Assembly: GCA_938033975.1 (NCBI GenBank)
Contig: CALHKJ010000040.1
Location: 1-18,121, forward strand
Source: an uncultured Saprospiraceae bacterium
Lineage (GTDB): Bacteria > Bacteroidota > Bacteroidia > Chitinophagales > Saprospiraceae
Length of the DNA stretch: 18,121 nt
Reading direction: 5' to 3'
Notes under the pieces: model-generated
What the model saw: the letters and a program-made list of their open reading frames with translations, nothing else
What the model was told of the DNA's origin: nothing
The model's database searches: none
Part shown: positions 1 through 6,818 of the stretch, one piece after another
Position numbering within the stretch: position 1 is the first letter of the stretch
Layout: the number at the start of each line of letters is the position of its first letter
Position numbers and translations under genes: made by a program

Positions 1-259
1 AAACTTTTTTGACAATGTTTATATCTGATCTTGCTTCACTTTGACTCTCAGCTTGTTTGTAGGCTGTATAGTTCTCCTTGTCAACCATTAAACCAGCTAT
101 AGGATCAAAGCAAAGGAAGGACATTGAGTTTTCCTTACTGCTATAGTCCGAGCTTTCCAATAATAAAACTTGATGGAAGTGTGCTCTGATTTTTAAGAAT
201 AGACTTACAGGCGTGTATAAGTCGGCGATAATTGTCTTTGATGTAACTTTAATATTCAT
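1..259 (-). CDS. trpE: Anthranilate synthase component I, N-terminal part (runs off the left edge)
   Basis: Only the first 86 codons are present; the gene continues beyond base 1. The translation starts MNIKVTSKTIIADLYTPVSL and contains LLLESSDYS (residues 33-41) followed by SFLCFDPIAG (residues 48-57). This is the typical N-terminus of TrpE, which makes anthranilate from chorismate and glutamine-derived ammonia in the first committed step of tryptophan synthesis. In characterised TrpE proteins the LLES segment forms part of the tryptophan-binding site for feedback inhibition, so the enzyme is probably still Trp-sensitive (family knowledge). The start is the ATG at 259-257. The ATG three bases further upstream (264-262) is out of frame and meets a stop at once. 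The gene is preceded by a Trp-rich leader peptide and an attenuator hairpin, which independently supports trpE over the homologous pabB. The rest of the trp operon would lie to the left. Confidence 0.93.
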   Translation of the reverse strand, partial: MNIKVTSKTIIADLYTPVSLFLKIRAHFHQVLLLESSDYSSKENSMSFLCFDPIAGLMVDKENYTAYKQAESQSEARSDINIVKKV

Positions 260-264
260 ATCAT

Positions 265-304
265 AAAAAGAAAAACGGCTTGTTAGGAAATCTAACAAGC
301 CGTT
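265..304 (-). terminator. Attenuator terminator hairpin in front of trpE
   Basis: Read on the minus strand, AACGGCTTGTTAG (304-292) is a perfect inverted repeat of CTAACAAGCCGTT (286-274), separated by the 5-base loop ATTTC. The 13-bp stem is followed by TTTCTTTTT, as required for Rho-independent termination. It lies between the Trp-rich leader ORF and the trpE start, only 5 bases before the trpE ATG, so its role is most likely transcription attenuation rather than the end of the upstream asmA-like gene. It could also stop read-through from that gene. Confidence 0.88.
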
Positions 305-339
305 GTATATTTTTTAATAACATAGCGTTTGCTAATTCC
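286..339 (-). promoter_or_regulatory. Possible antiterminator pairing of the trp attenuator
   Basis: The RNA segment GGAATTAGCAA (339-329), which spans the leader stop codon, can pair with TTGTTAGATTTCC (298-286). The second segment covers the 3' part of the terminator's 5' arm plus its loop. By hand alignment this gives about 11 pairs: GG/CC, a bulged U, AAUU with UAG-side bases including one G-U pair, a bulged A, then AGCAA/UUGUU. Forming it would break the terminator. A ribosome at the leader stop would cover the first segment and favour termination. A ribosome stalled on the Trp codons would leave it free and favour antitermination. The pairing was found by eye and its energy was not calculated. 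Confidence 0.45.
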
Positions 340-385
340 TAAATCGAAATTCAGATTCTAGCCACCACCAGTTTTTATTATTCAT
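332..385 (-). CDS. trpL: trp operon leader peptide with three consecutive Trp codons
   Basis: A 17-codon open reading frame reads MNNKNWWWLESEFRFRN and ends in TAG at 334-332. The three TGG codons are contiguous, at 370-362. Trp is the rarest amino acid in most proteins, so three in a row just upstream of trpE is the classic sign of a leader peptide that senses charged tRNA-Trp. An in-frame ATG six bases upstream (391-389) would give MIMNNKN as an alternative start. No Shine-Dalgarno sequence is visible. The stop lies 28 bases upstream of the terminator stem (292-304) and 73 bases upstream of the trpE start. The peptide itself probably has no function beyond ribosome positioning (inference). 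Confidence 0.88.
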   Translation of the reverse strand: MNNKNWWWLESEFRFRN

Positions 386-395
386 AATCATGATT

Positions 396-403
396 CAAAT
401 ATA
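396..403 (-). promoter_or_regulatory. Promoter -7 element of the trp leader
   Basis: TATATTTG on the minus strand matches the Bacteroidota -7 consensus TAnnTTTG. It ends 4 bases before the first leader ATG (391-389) and 10 bases before the second (385-383). Transcription normally starts a few bases after this element, so the leader mRNA would have almost no 5' untranslated region. No clear -33 TTG was found at the usual 17-23 base spacing. The region 404-486 between this element and the upstream gene shows nothing else convincing. Confidence 0.55.
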
Positions 404-486
404 ATGCAAAAAATTATAAGTCGCTATAATCAGCCCTTAACTAGTTATAAATTTTTTCTTCATTTTTATAAATAGCTGAGATACAA

Positions 487-3400
487 TTAGTTGCCGCCTC
501 CTTTTTTCTTGAAAGGATCCCATTTTTTAAGCTTATCCTTCATTTTGTCTATTTCTTCTTTGGCTTTTTCATTCTCTAGGATATCTCCGAGCTTGTCATT
601 AACCTTAGAGGCAAGAGTATCTACAACAGCGCCATCTACCTGTTCATCCACAACGTCTTTAATCTTGTCTTTGGCTGCGTCTTTTCCTTTTTCTAATAGT
701 TTATCCTTTTCTTCTTCAACTTTTGTTTTAGCCTTTTCTATTTCTTCATTTGCCTTAGCAATAGCTTCATCTTTGGCTGTTTTGATCTTCTTGTCAACTT
801 CTTTCTGAATAGTATCCCTTACAGTTTCTTTTACTTCTTCAACTTTATTTGTGACGATATCTTTTGCTGTTTGACCCCCTGATCCTTTAGGGATAACCTT
901 GATTTTTGGATCTACAAGTTTTCCTGTGATTTCTATGTCGAGGTATATGAAATCTCCTAAGTCAACATTTACTCCTTTCTTACCTGCTTCTTTGATGATG
1001 AAGTCAAGACCTTGAGATGCAACTTGACCTGCCTGACCTTTCTCCAATTTTTCTCTTGGTATGGTTGCACTAATGATGTAGTTAAGATCTTGATCAACAC
1101 TGTGTCTACCTGCAGCTTTAAATTTCATGTCCTCCACATCAAAGTCAAATGGTTTTACTTCTACAAATCCATCTTTTACTTCAAACCAATTTTTGGTATC
1201 AACAATCTTGAAGTTTTCCAATTCTTTAATACCTAATTGCTTTCCTAATTTTTCTATTGGCACCATGCCTTTTACAGAGCCATCCAAAGTGTGGATAAAT
1301 CCTGAAGCAGAAAGATTCGTCCAATCCGGCATCATGTTCTTATCCAAAAGTCCAGAAAAAGTTAAGGTTGAATTAAACAATCCATCTATGAATTTTCCAA
1401 CAGGAGCTAGCTTTTGGAAAGTCTCTACGGCTGCAAAAGTTTTACTCCATTTAAATTGACTTAGGTCATACTTCATATCAAACTTTGGTTGTTCCTCAGG
1501 ATTTGAAGTGTCATAAAGACCATCAAATTTGATATTCCCATCCAAAACATTACCGGCTATTCCATCAAAAAGAGCAATACCATTTTCAATCGTTAGCTTA
1601 CCTTTTAAATTTTCTAATTCATAATCACTATACTTGACAGCATCAAATTTTCCAGTCAAAACAGTATTGACATTTGCCGGAAGGTAAAAGGCTTCAGTAG
1701 TTGAATCATTGTTTGTATCGGTTTCTGCAGATGTAAATGCATTAAGATCTAAGTCACCTCCTGTGAAATTAACTTTACCTCCTAAGGTCTCATCATACAT
1801 CATAAAATCCCATGCATTGTCCAATTCTCCATTGAATGTAACCGTTTGATCATTAAGGTTGATTTGGCTGCTTTTTATAATAACCTTATCGGCCGATAAT
1901 GTACCAGAGGATTTTACATCTTTGATTTTATAGTCAGGGTATTTTATTTCTTTAAAATCTATATCATATGTAATAGAGCTTTCGCGCACTAGACTGTCGT
2001 CAAAGCTTTCATCTGTTCCAGTAGTAGTGGAAGGCTCAGGATCTGTTTCAGAAACATAAGGAGTCAAATCAATTAAATTAGAACTGATGTCCACTTTTCC
2101 TTTCATTTGTTTGTCTGTCATAAAGTATGACATAGGATTTTCAATTAAAACATTTCCTTTGAAATCTGAAGCACCGAAACTACCAGACAAATTATTTAGG
2201 TCTAATTTGTTTGGATTGAATAGCACATCGACATCATTGATGACAATGTCCTTGTATTCATAGTAATCCGCTTTAAGATTATTTAAAGATGCATTTCCAT
2301 CAAACTTTATGTTTCCATAATTTTCAGCTTCAAAATCCGATTGCTTTCCAATTAACTCAAAATCACTAGTCAGCACTCCAGATTCAATATTCATTTCATC
2401 ACCTCCAAATAGTTTTGAAATAGTTGGAAGGTCCAATGTACCTTTCATTGCCATATCAACATTTGCATCTGACATTACATTGCTAATCTTTACTCGGCCG
2501 GTAAATGGCTTTCCTAAGGTATTCAATGAAAAATTAGGAATGTTTACCAATAAGTCATTCCAACTACCTTGAGAAGCAACAGCAGAAAAATCCATATTTA
2601 AATTTTCAATTGGAGCTGGCAAGTCAGAACTACCAATGTAGCCATCCTTGGTATTTATCTTCATGTCGATAGCAGGGTAGTTTCTATCATCAAACTTGCC
2701 CTCCAGTTTCATGGCTATTGTAGCATTTCCTTTGGTTGTCAGTGCAGGTAATTCTTCATAGTATACATTTGGAATCAATGAAAGGAAATTTCTGATATCA
2801 CCTTGTTGTGAATTGATGTCCAAATCCATCATCATATCATTATCATTCATGTCAACAAAGCCGACAATCTTTAACAACAGATCGTGAATTTTAATTTGGT
2901 TGTCTTTCAAAGTGTACTTAGACTCATTAAGATCAACTGCCACATCTAGAGGTCCTGATAAAGGAGTATTCTTTAGATAAGGAATTCCATCCATTGATAA
3001 ACTCGTCTTAGCTATAGTGTTTTTAGTTTTCAATTCAAATTGATCAAGCGTAAAGTCTCCAGATCCTTCTTGATTAAAATCTTTGGTTTCAAAGATCATA
3101 TTGGAAGAATAATCCTTGTAGCTTATGTCTGTATTTTTGATTGAATAATTTTGAAGCGCAAGTGTGAAATTACTTTCGGTAGAGTTCTCGCTGTCAGTAG
3201 ATGCTTTAGTGATATCATAATTAGCTTTTCCAGCTTTTGTATTGATAATGTTTATCTGACCATCATTCAGATGAAATTCTTTCAAGTTAATATTTTCTCT
3301 GTCTGCAATGACTGCTTTGATGTCCGTTTCTAAGCTTAGTGAGCCAGCTGAAAACAAGATCACATCTTTAAATTCATCTCTACCAATCAAACTAAGATCA

Positions 3401-3600
3401 TTTAATGTGATACTTGCATTTGGAAATGATTTCAATATGCTGATTGAAACATCATCAAAGCTCAGATCTGCATTAATATTTTGGTTGGCATAATCTTCAA
3501 TAGCAGCAATAATCTCATCTTTGAATAGATAAGGAACCATTGCTAGTGCTATTATAATTCCCAATAACAATAGCCCAAGAATCTTTAATAATCGTTTCAT
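487..3600 (-). CDS. AsmA-family inner-membrane-anchored envelope protein
   Basis: This is a 1037-residue protein with one N-terminal membrane segment (about residues 4-26, a hydrophobic stretch from LLKILGLLLLG to MVPYLF). The rest would lie in the periplasm. The early region (FDDVSISILKSFPNASITLNDLSLIG) and the region around residues 720-890 (for example FEVKDGFVEVKPFDFDVEDM) are typical of AsmA and AsmA_2 domains: repeated short beta-strands that in this family form long lipid-channelling bridges between inner and outer membrane. An acidic Ser/Thr-rich linker interrupts the middle (EPSTTTGTDESFDDS). The last 135 or so residues are very rich in Lys and Glu and look like a long coiled coil ending in KKKGGGN. 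AsmA-like proteins are implicated in phospholipid transport and outer-membrane assembly; the exact role here is inferred. AGGGAG shortly before the ATG could act as a ribosome-binding site, which is unusual in this window. Confidence 0.85.
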   Translation of the reverse strand: MKRLLKILGLLLLGIIIALAMVPYLFKDEIIAAIEDYANQNINADLSFDDVSISILKSFPNASITLNDLSLIGRDEFKDVILFSAGSLSLETDIKAVIADRENINLKEFHLNDGQINIINTKAGKANYDITKASTDSENSTESNFTLALQNYSIKNTDISYKDYSSNMIFETKDFNQEGSGDFTLDQFELKTKNTIAKTSLSMDGIPYLKNTPLSGPLDVAVDLNESKYTLKDNQIKIHDLLLKIVGFVDMNDNDMMMDLDINSQQGDIRNFLSLIPNVYYEELPALTTKGNATIAMKLEGKFDDRNYPAIDMKINTKDGYIGSSDLPAPIENLNMDFSAVASQGSWNDLLVNIPNFSLNTLGKPFTGRVKISNVMSDANVDMAMKGTLDLPTISKLFGGDEMNIESGVLTSDFELIGKQSDFEAENYGNIKFDGNASLNNLKADYYEYKDIVINDVDVLFNPNKLDLNNLSGSFGASDFKGNVLIENPMSYFMTDKQMKGKVDISSNLIDLTPYVSETDPEPSTTTGTDESFDDSLVRESSITYDIDFKEIKYPDYKIKDVKSSGTLSADKVIIKSSQINLNDQTVTFNGELDNAWDFMMYDETLGGKVNFTGGDLDLNAFTSAETDTNNDSTTEAFYLPANVNTVLTGKFDAVKYSDYELENLKGKLTIENGIALFDGIAGNVLDGNIKFDGLYDTSNPEEQPKFDMKYDLSQFKWSKTFAAVETFQKLAPVGKFIDGLFNSTLTFSGLLDKNMMPDWTNLSASGFIHTLDGSVKGMVPIEKLGKQLGIKELENFKIVDTKNWFEVKDGFVEVKPFDFDVEDMKFKAAGRHSVDQDLNYIISATIPREKLEKGQAGQVASQGLDFIIKEAGKKGVNVDLGDFIYLDIEITGKLVDPKIKVIPKGSGGQTAKDIVTNKVEEVKETVRDTIQKEVDKKIKTAKDEAIAKANEEIEKAKTKVEEEKDKLLEKGKDAAKDKIKDVVDEQVDGAVVDTLASKVNDKLGDILENEKAKEEIDKMKDKLKKWDPFKKKGGGN

Positions 3601-3634
3601 TTTCTCCCTTTTATACTTTAAACGTTATGATGTA

Positions 3635-3642
3635 CAAAAGTA
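3635..3642 (-). promoter_or_regulatory. Promoter -7 element of the asmA-like gene
   Basis: TACTTTTG on the minus strand fits TAnnTTTG and lies 34 bases upstream of the ATG at 3600, giving a normal-length 5' untranslated region. No TTG is present at the expected -33 spacing. Its presence suggests that the asmA-like gene has its own promoter rather than depending only on the TRAP operon upstream. Confidence 0.5.
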
Positions 3643-3704
3643 ATCCTTAATTAGGTTAAATAATTCCTAATACACACTATTCTGCCAAGATGATTAATAA
3701 AGAA

Positions 3705-3717
3705 GCCAATTGTTGGC
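3705..3717 (-). terminator. Weak candidate terminator after the TRAP operon
   Basis: On the minus strand GCCAA-CAA-TTGGC forms a 5-bp stem with a 3-base loop, followed by TTCTTTATT. It sits 5 bases after the dctP stop codon, where a terminator is expected. The stem is short and the T-run is interrupted, so it is a weak call. Confidence 0.35.
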
Positions 3718-3721
3718 AATC

Positions 3722-4855
3722 TTAACGAATTGAAATTTTGTCGTAGTAAGCTTTTTCAGTTAATTGAGACCACTTATTAATTTGATTTTGGTGCTTGACA
3801 TAGCTATCATATACCTTTTCTGCAAGAGAGTTACTTGATGTGATTTCATTTATGGAAGTGGCAGAATGAGCTTTTAATTGAGCAAGCACTTCATCAGGGA
3901 AAGTCCTAATCTGGACATCTGTTTCATTTTTAATGATCTCCAAGTATTCGGCATTTTTCTGATCAAATTCTGCAAGCATCCACGAATGTACATTTATGGA
4001 TGCAGCATATATGATTTCTTGAAGGTCTTCAGGTAATTTTTTCCATTCTGAAAGATTGGCAATAAACTCCATCTGGGAGCCAGTTTCGTGCCATCCTGGA
4101 GAGTAATAATATTTGGCTGCCTTGTGCAGTCCTAATTTGTAATCGTGGTATGGACCGACCCATTCGGTTGCATCGATTACACCTCGCTCAAGATTCGTGA
4201 AGATTTCTCCTGCAGGAACATTGATAGCTGCACCTCCTGCTTTCTCCAAAACTTTACCCGCTAAGCCAGGAATTCTCATTTTTAAGCCTTGCAAGTCTTC
4301 AATTGAATTAATTTCCTTATTGAACCATCCTCCCATTTGGACACCTGTGTTGCCTCCAAGGAAAGGTATCAAGTTGAATGGCTCATAGGTTTCTTTCCAT
4401 AGTTGGTAACCAACAGCTTCACCACCAATTAACCACGAGGTGAGTTGCTGTGAGTTCATACCAAAAGGAACTGCCGTAAAGAAAACAGCTGCTGGTGATT
4501 TTCCTTGCCAGTAGTAAGATGCTCCACAACCCATTTCGGTAACACCAACTGAGACGGCATCAAATGTTTCATAGCCAGGCACCAATTCTCCACTTCCGTA
4601 AATTTTTATACGCATTCTACCACCTGACATTTTGTTTACCAAATTGGCAAGCATATTTGCTGACTCACCAAGGACAGGAAAATTTTTACCCCAGACCGTT
4701 GTCATCCTCCAATCAAAAGTTTTATTGAAGTTGATGTTGGGTAACTCCGATTCAGTAGAATGTGTTGGATCAGATTTGCAGCCTGATATGACTGAACCAA
4801 GACCTAAGGCCGTACCACCAAGAATTCCTTTTTTTATAAAATCTTTACGTTTCAT
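3722..4855 (-). CDS. dctP: TRAP transporter solute-binding lipoprotein, TakP type (2-oxo acid or lactate)
   Basis: This 377-residue protein is the extracytoplasmic binding subunit of a sodium-driven TRAP transporter. The N-terminus is basic, then hydrophobic, and ends in the lipobox I-S-G-C with the lipidated cysteine at residue 26, so it is membrane-tethered. The central region GNTGVQMGGWFNK (168-180), GLKMRIPGLAG (190-200), PAGEIF (214-219) and ATEWVGPYHDYK (229-240) closely resembles TakP of Rhodobacter and the lactate-binding Thermus homologue. Gln173, Arg194, Glu231 and Trp232 align with the residues that bind the carboxylate ligand and cation in TakP. A 2-oxo monocarboxylate or lactate is therefore the likely substrate (inference from family). 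The start KRKDFIKKG resembles a degenerate twin-arginine motif (RK instead of RR). The gene is the last of the dctQ-dctM-dctP operon, 5 bases after dctM. Confidence 0.9.
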   Translation of the reverse strand: MKRKDFIKKGILGGTALGLGSVISGCKSDPTHSTESELPNINFNKTFDWRMTTVWGKNFPVLGESANMLANLVNKMSGGRMRIKIYGSGELVPGYETFDAVSVGVTEMGCGASYYWQGKSPAAVFFTAVPFGMNSQQLTSWLIGGEAVGYQLWKETYEPFNLIPFLGGNTGVQMGGWFNKEINSIEDLQGLKMRIPGLAGKVLEKAGGAAINVPAGEIFTNLERGVIDATEWVGPYHDYKLGLHKAAKYYYSPGWHETGSQMEFIANLSEWKKLPEDLQEIIYAASINVHSWMLAEFDQKNAEYLEIIKNETDVQIRTFPDEVLAQLKAHSATSINEITSSNSLAEKVYDSYVKHQNQINKWSQLTEKAYYDKISIR

Positions 4856-4860
4856 AGTTA

Positions 4861-6210
4861 CTACTTAATGAGGGTATAAATAATTTGTGGAAAGATCATG
4901 ATTGTAATCAAGAAGATTAACTGAATGATAATAAATGGAACTATACCTTTGTATAAAACTGAACTTGTAATTTCTGGCGGTGATACACCTTTCAAATAAA
5001 AGAGTGAAAAACCAAATGGCGGTGTCAAAAATGAAGTTTGAAGATTGAGAGCCATCAATATTCCAATCCAAAGCATATCTATTTCATATATATCAAAGAT
5101 GGGAGTGATCACTGGAATAAAAATAAATATGATCTCAATAAAATCGATAAAGAATCCAGCGATGAATATTACTAACATCACAATGGCAAGAAAGACCATT
5201 GGAGATAAGTTTGATGATGTAATGAGTTCAATCAAATATTCATCTCCGCCTAAAAGTCTAAATACTAATGTGAAAGTGGTGGCACCAAGAAGAATAAAAA
5301 ATACCATTGATGTGAGTAGGATCGTTTGCCTCATTACAGCACGCAAGACTTCCAGTTTGAATTTTCCTTGGATGATTGTAAGAATAGTGGCACCCAAAGC
5401 ACCAACCGCGGCTGCTTCAGTAGGAGAGGCAATGCCTGCAAAAATAGAACCCAGTACTGAAACAATTAATAGCAATGGTAGAATAAATGCCTTGATTACT
5501 TTTCCTAAAAAGCCTTCACCTTTTAATGCATCAATTTCTACTTGAGGCATGGCAGGTGCCCAATTCGGTTTAACACGACTGACGATAATTACATATAAAA
5601 TATAGGCTAACACCAGTCCGATGCTTGGTATAATTGCAGCCTGAAATAAAGAGCCAACATCTACTTGCGATTTGCCTCGCGTGCTGCTACTTATTTGTTC
5701 GGCTAAAAGGATTAAAACAACTGACGGAGGAATGATTTGGCCAAGTGTGCCTGAAGAAGCGATGACTCCTGTAGCGAGTTCAGGCTTGTATCCTCTTTTG
5801 AGCATCGTCGGAAGACTGATTAGGCCCATTGTGACAACTGTTGCGCCAACTATTCCTGTGGAGGCTGCAAGAAGGGCTCCTACAATAATAACTGATATTG
5901 CTAAGCCTCCTTTAAACTTTCCAAAAAGAATCGCCATAGTTTCTAAGAGTGATTCTGCCAAGCCAGATTTTTCCAGCATGATGCCCATAAAAATAAAAAG
6001 AGGGACCGCCATCAACATGGTATTACCTACTATGCCCATAAACCTAAATGGAAGAATATAAAAATCAGAAACTCTTATGATATCTGGATAAAAGAAAGAG
6101 ACGATTAACGCAAATAGAATTGAAACTCCACCTAAGGTGAATGCAACAGGATATCCTTTTAGAATTAAAATGAATATTAAAAAGAAAAGTATGATTGCTA
6201 AAAATCCCAT
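4861..6210 (-). CDS. dctM: TRAP transporter large membrane subunit
   Basis: This 449-residue, very hydrophobic protein has about 12 predicted membrane segments and a length normal for DctM (450 or so). Characteristic stretches are FTLGGVSILFAL near the start, PLFIFMGIMLEKSG, the conserved GIVGATVVTMG and GTLGQIIPPSVV in the first half, and IASPTEAAAVGALGA and FIDFIEIIFIFIPVITPIF in the second. DctM forms the elevator-type translocation domain of the TRAP carrier, driven by a sodium gradient. It works with the small subunit and the binding protein encoded on either side. Its ATG shares one base with the dctQ stop (TAATG at 6212-6208), indicating translational coupling. The loop with SSSTRGKSQVDVGS, about residues 173-186, is typical of the branch paired with TakP-like binding proteins. 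Confidence 0.93.
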   Translation of the reverse strand: MGFLAIILFFLIFILILKGYPVAFTLGGVSILFALIVSFFYPDIIRVSDFYILPFRFMGIVGNTMLMAVPLFIFMGIMLEKSGLAESLLETMAILFGKFKGGLAISVIIVGALLAASTGIVGATVVTMGLISLPTMLKRGYKPELATGVIASSGTLGQIIPPSVVLILLAEQISSSTRGKSQVDVGSLFQAAIIPSIGLVLAYILYVIIVSRVKPNWAPAMPQVEIDALKGEGFLGKVIKAFILPLLLIVSVLGSIFAGIASPTEAAAVGALGATILTIIQGKFKLEVLRAVMRQTILLTSMVFFILLGATTFTLVFRLLGGDEYLIELITSSNLSPMVFLAIVMLVIFIAGFFIDFIEIIFIFIPVITPIFDIYEIDMLWIGILMALNLQTSFLTPPFGFSLFYLKGVSPPEITSSVLYKGIVPFIIIQLIFLITIMIFPQIIYTLIK

Positions 6211-6719
6211 TAGCCTAATTCGTTCTTTGAAGAAATGGTAAGGAAGGATTGAAGTATGGAAGCAATAGCTTGAATGAGTAAAAGAACAAAACCCAAAACA
6301 ATACTATACTTTAATAAGTAAACAGCAGGTAGACCACCTGGTTGCTGTGACACTTCACCAATGCGCCAAGAAATATTCGCATACTTTAAACAGCCAATGA
6401 TTGAGATAACGCACCAAGGCAATAAAAAGAAAATGCCACCCAATAGATTTATCCAAGCTTTTTTTCTTTCAGAATAATTTGAATAAAATAAATCTACTCG
6501 GACATGTTTGTCATGCTTGAATGAATAACCAGCTGCGAGTAAAAAAGAAAAGGCAAATAGGTAAATTTCTAATTCGACCATCCAGATCAATGAGCGATTA
6601 AATACATATCTTAATATTACCTCTGTGCAGATGAGGACGACCATTAAGACAGTTGCCCATGAGAAAAGCCTTCCGGCAAATTCGTTTATGGCTTCAAGAA
6701 AATTTATCAAACTCTTCAT
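6210..6719 (-). CDS. dctQ: TRAP transporter small membrane subunit
   Basis: This 169-residue protein has four predicted membrane segments (around residues 17-35, 50-65, 90-110 and 132-155), as expected for DctQ. The conserved core reads RYVFNRSLIWMVELEIYLFA and KHDKHVRVDLFY, where the family usually has a W-x-E-E/ELE motif and H-x-R-V-D. The subunit stabilises DctM and helps dock the binding protein. It is the first gene of the operon. The 96-base gap to the divergent ABC gene (6720-6815) must hold its promoter. On the minus strand TATATTTA and TACATTTA occur there, but neither has the final G of the consensus, so no promoter is called. Confidence 0.9.
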   Translation of the reverse strand: MKSLINFLEAINEFAGRLFSWATVLMVVLICTEVILRYVFNRSLIWMVELEIYLFAFSFLLAAGYSFKHDKHVRVDLFYSNYSERKKAWINLLGGIFFLLPWCVISIIGCLKYANISWRIGEVSQQPGGLPAVYLLKYSIVLGFVLLLIQAIASILQSFLTISSKNELG

Positions 6720-6810
6720 AAGTTTCTAAGGGTAGAAAGGTTTTTTTTCTAATTTAAATATACATAAATGTAGATAAGAACTAATTGATTACAAGAATTA
6801 GAAATTCAGC

Positions 6811-6818
6811 TATCTTTG
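6811..6818 (+). promoter_or_regulatory. Promoter -7 element of the yejF-like gene
   Basis: TATCTTTG is a perfect match to TAnnTTTG. A TTG at 6785-6787 lies 23 bases upstream, at the long edge of the TTG-N17-23 spacing known for this phylum. The element covers the TTG at 6816, which is the first possible start codon of the long frame. Translation must therefore begin further down if this promoter is used. Confidence 0.6.

Noticed and set aside
265..304. Reading the strong hairpin as the ordinary terminator of the asmA-like gene
   Set aside because: It lies about 180 bases past that gene's stop, with a promoter-like element and a Trp-rich leader ORF in between, and directly abuts trpE. Attenuation explains all parts better, though some read-through termination is possible.
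491..1459. Plus-strand open frames of 74-110 codons opposite the asmA-like gene
   Set aside because: They have low-complexity compositions (Ser/Phe-rich mirror of Lys/Glu codons), no family resemblance and no start signals. The minus-strand frame is a convincing protein.
3722..4855. DctP as a twin-arginine (Tat) substrate
   Set aside because: The motif has RK rather than RR and the segment ends in a clear lipobox. Standard Sec lipoprotein export explains it.
5045..6061. Plus-strand open frames opposite dctM (166 and 129 codons)
   Set aside because: They are antisense shadows of a membrane-protein gene. The minus strand encodes a clear DctM.
6740..6775. Minus-strand TATATTTA and TACATTTA as dctQ promoters
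   Set aside because: Both lack the final G of the -7 element and have no TTG upstream at the right distance. In DNA this AT-rich such matches arise by chance.
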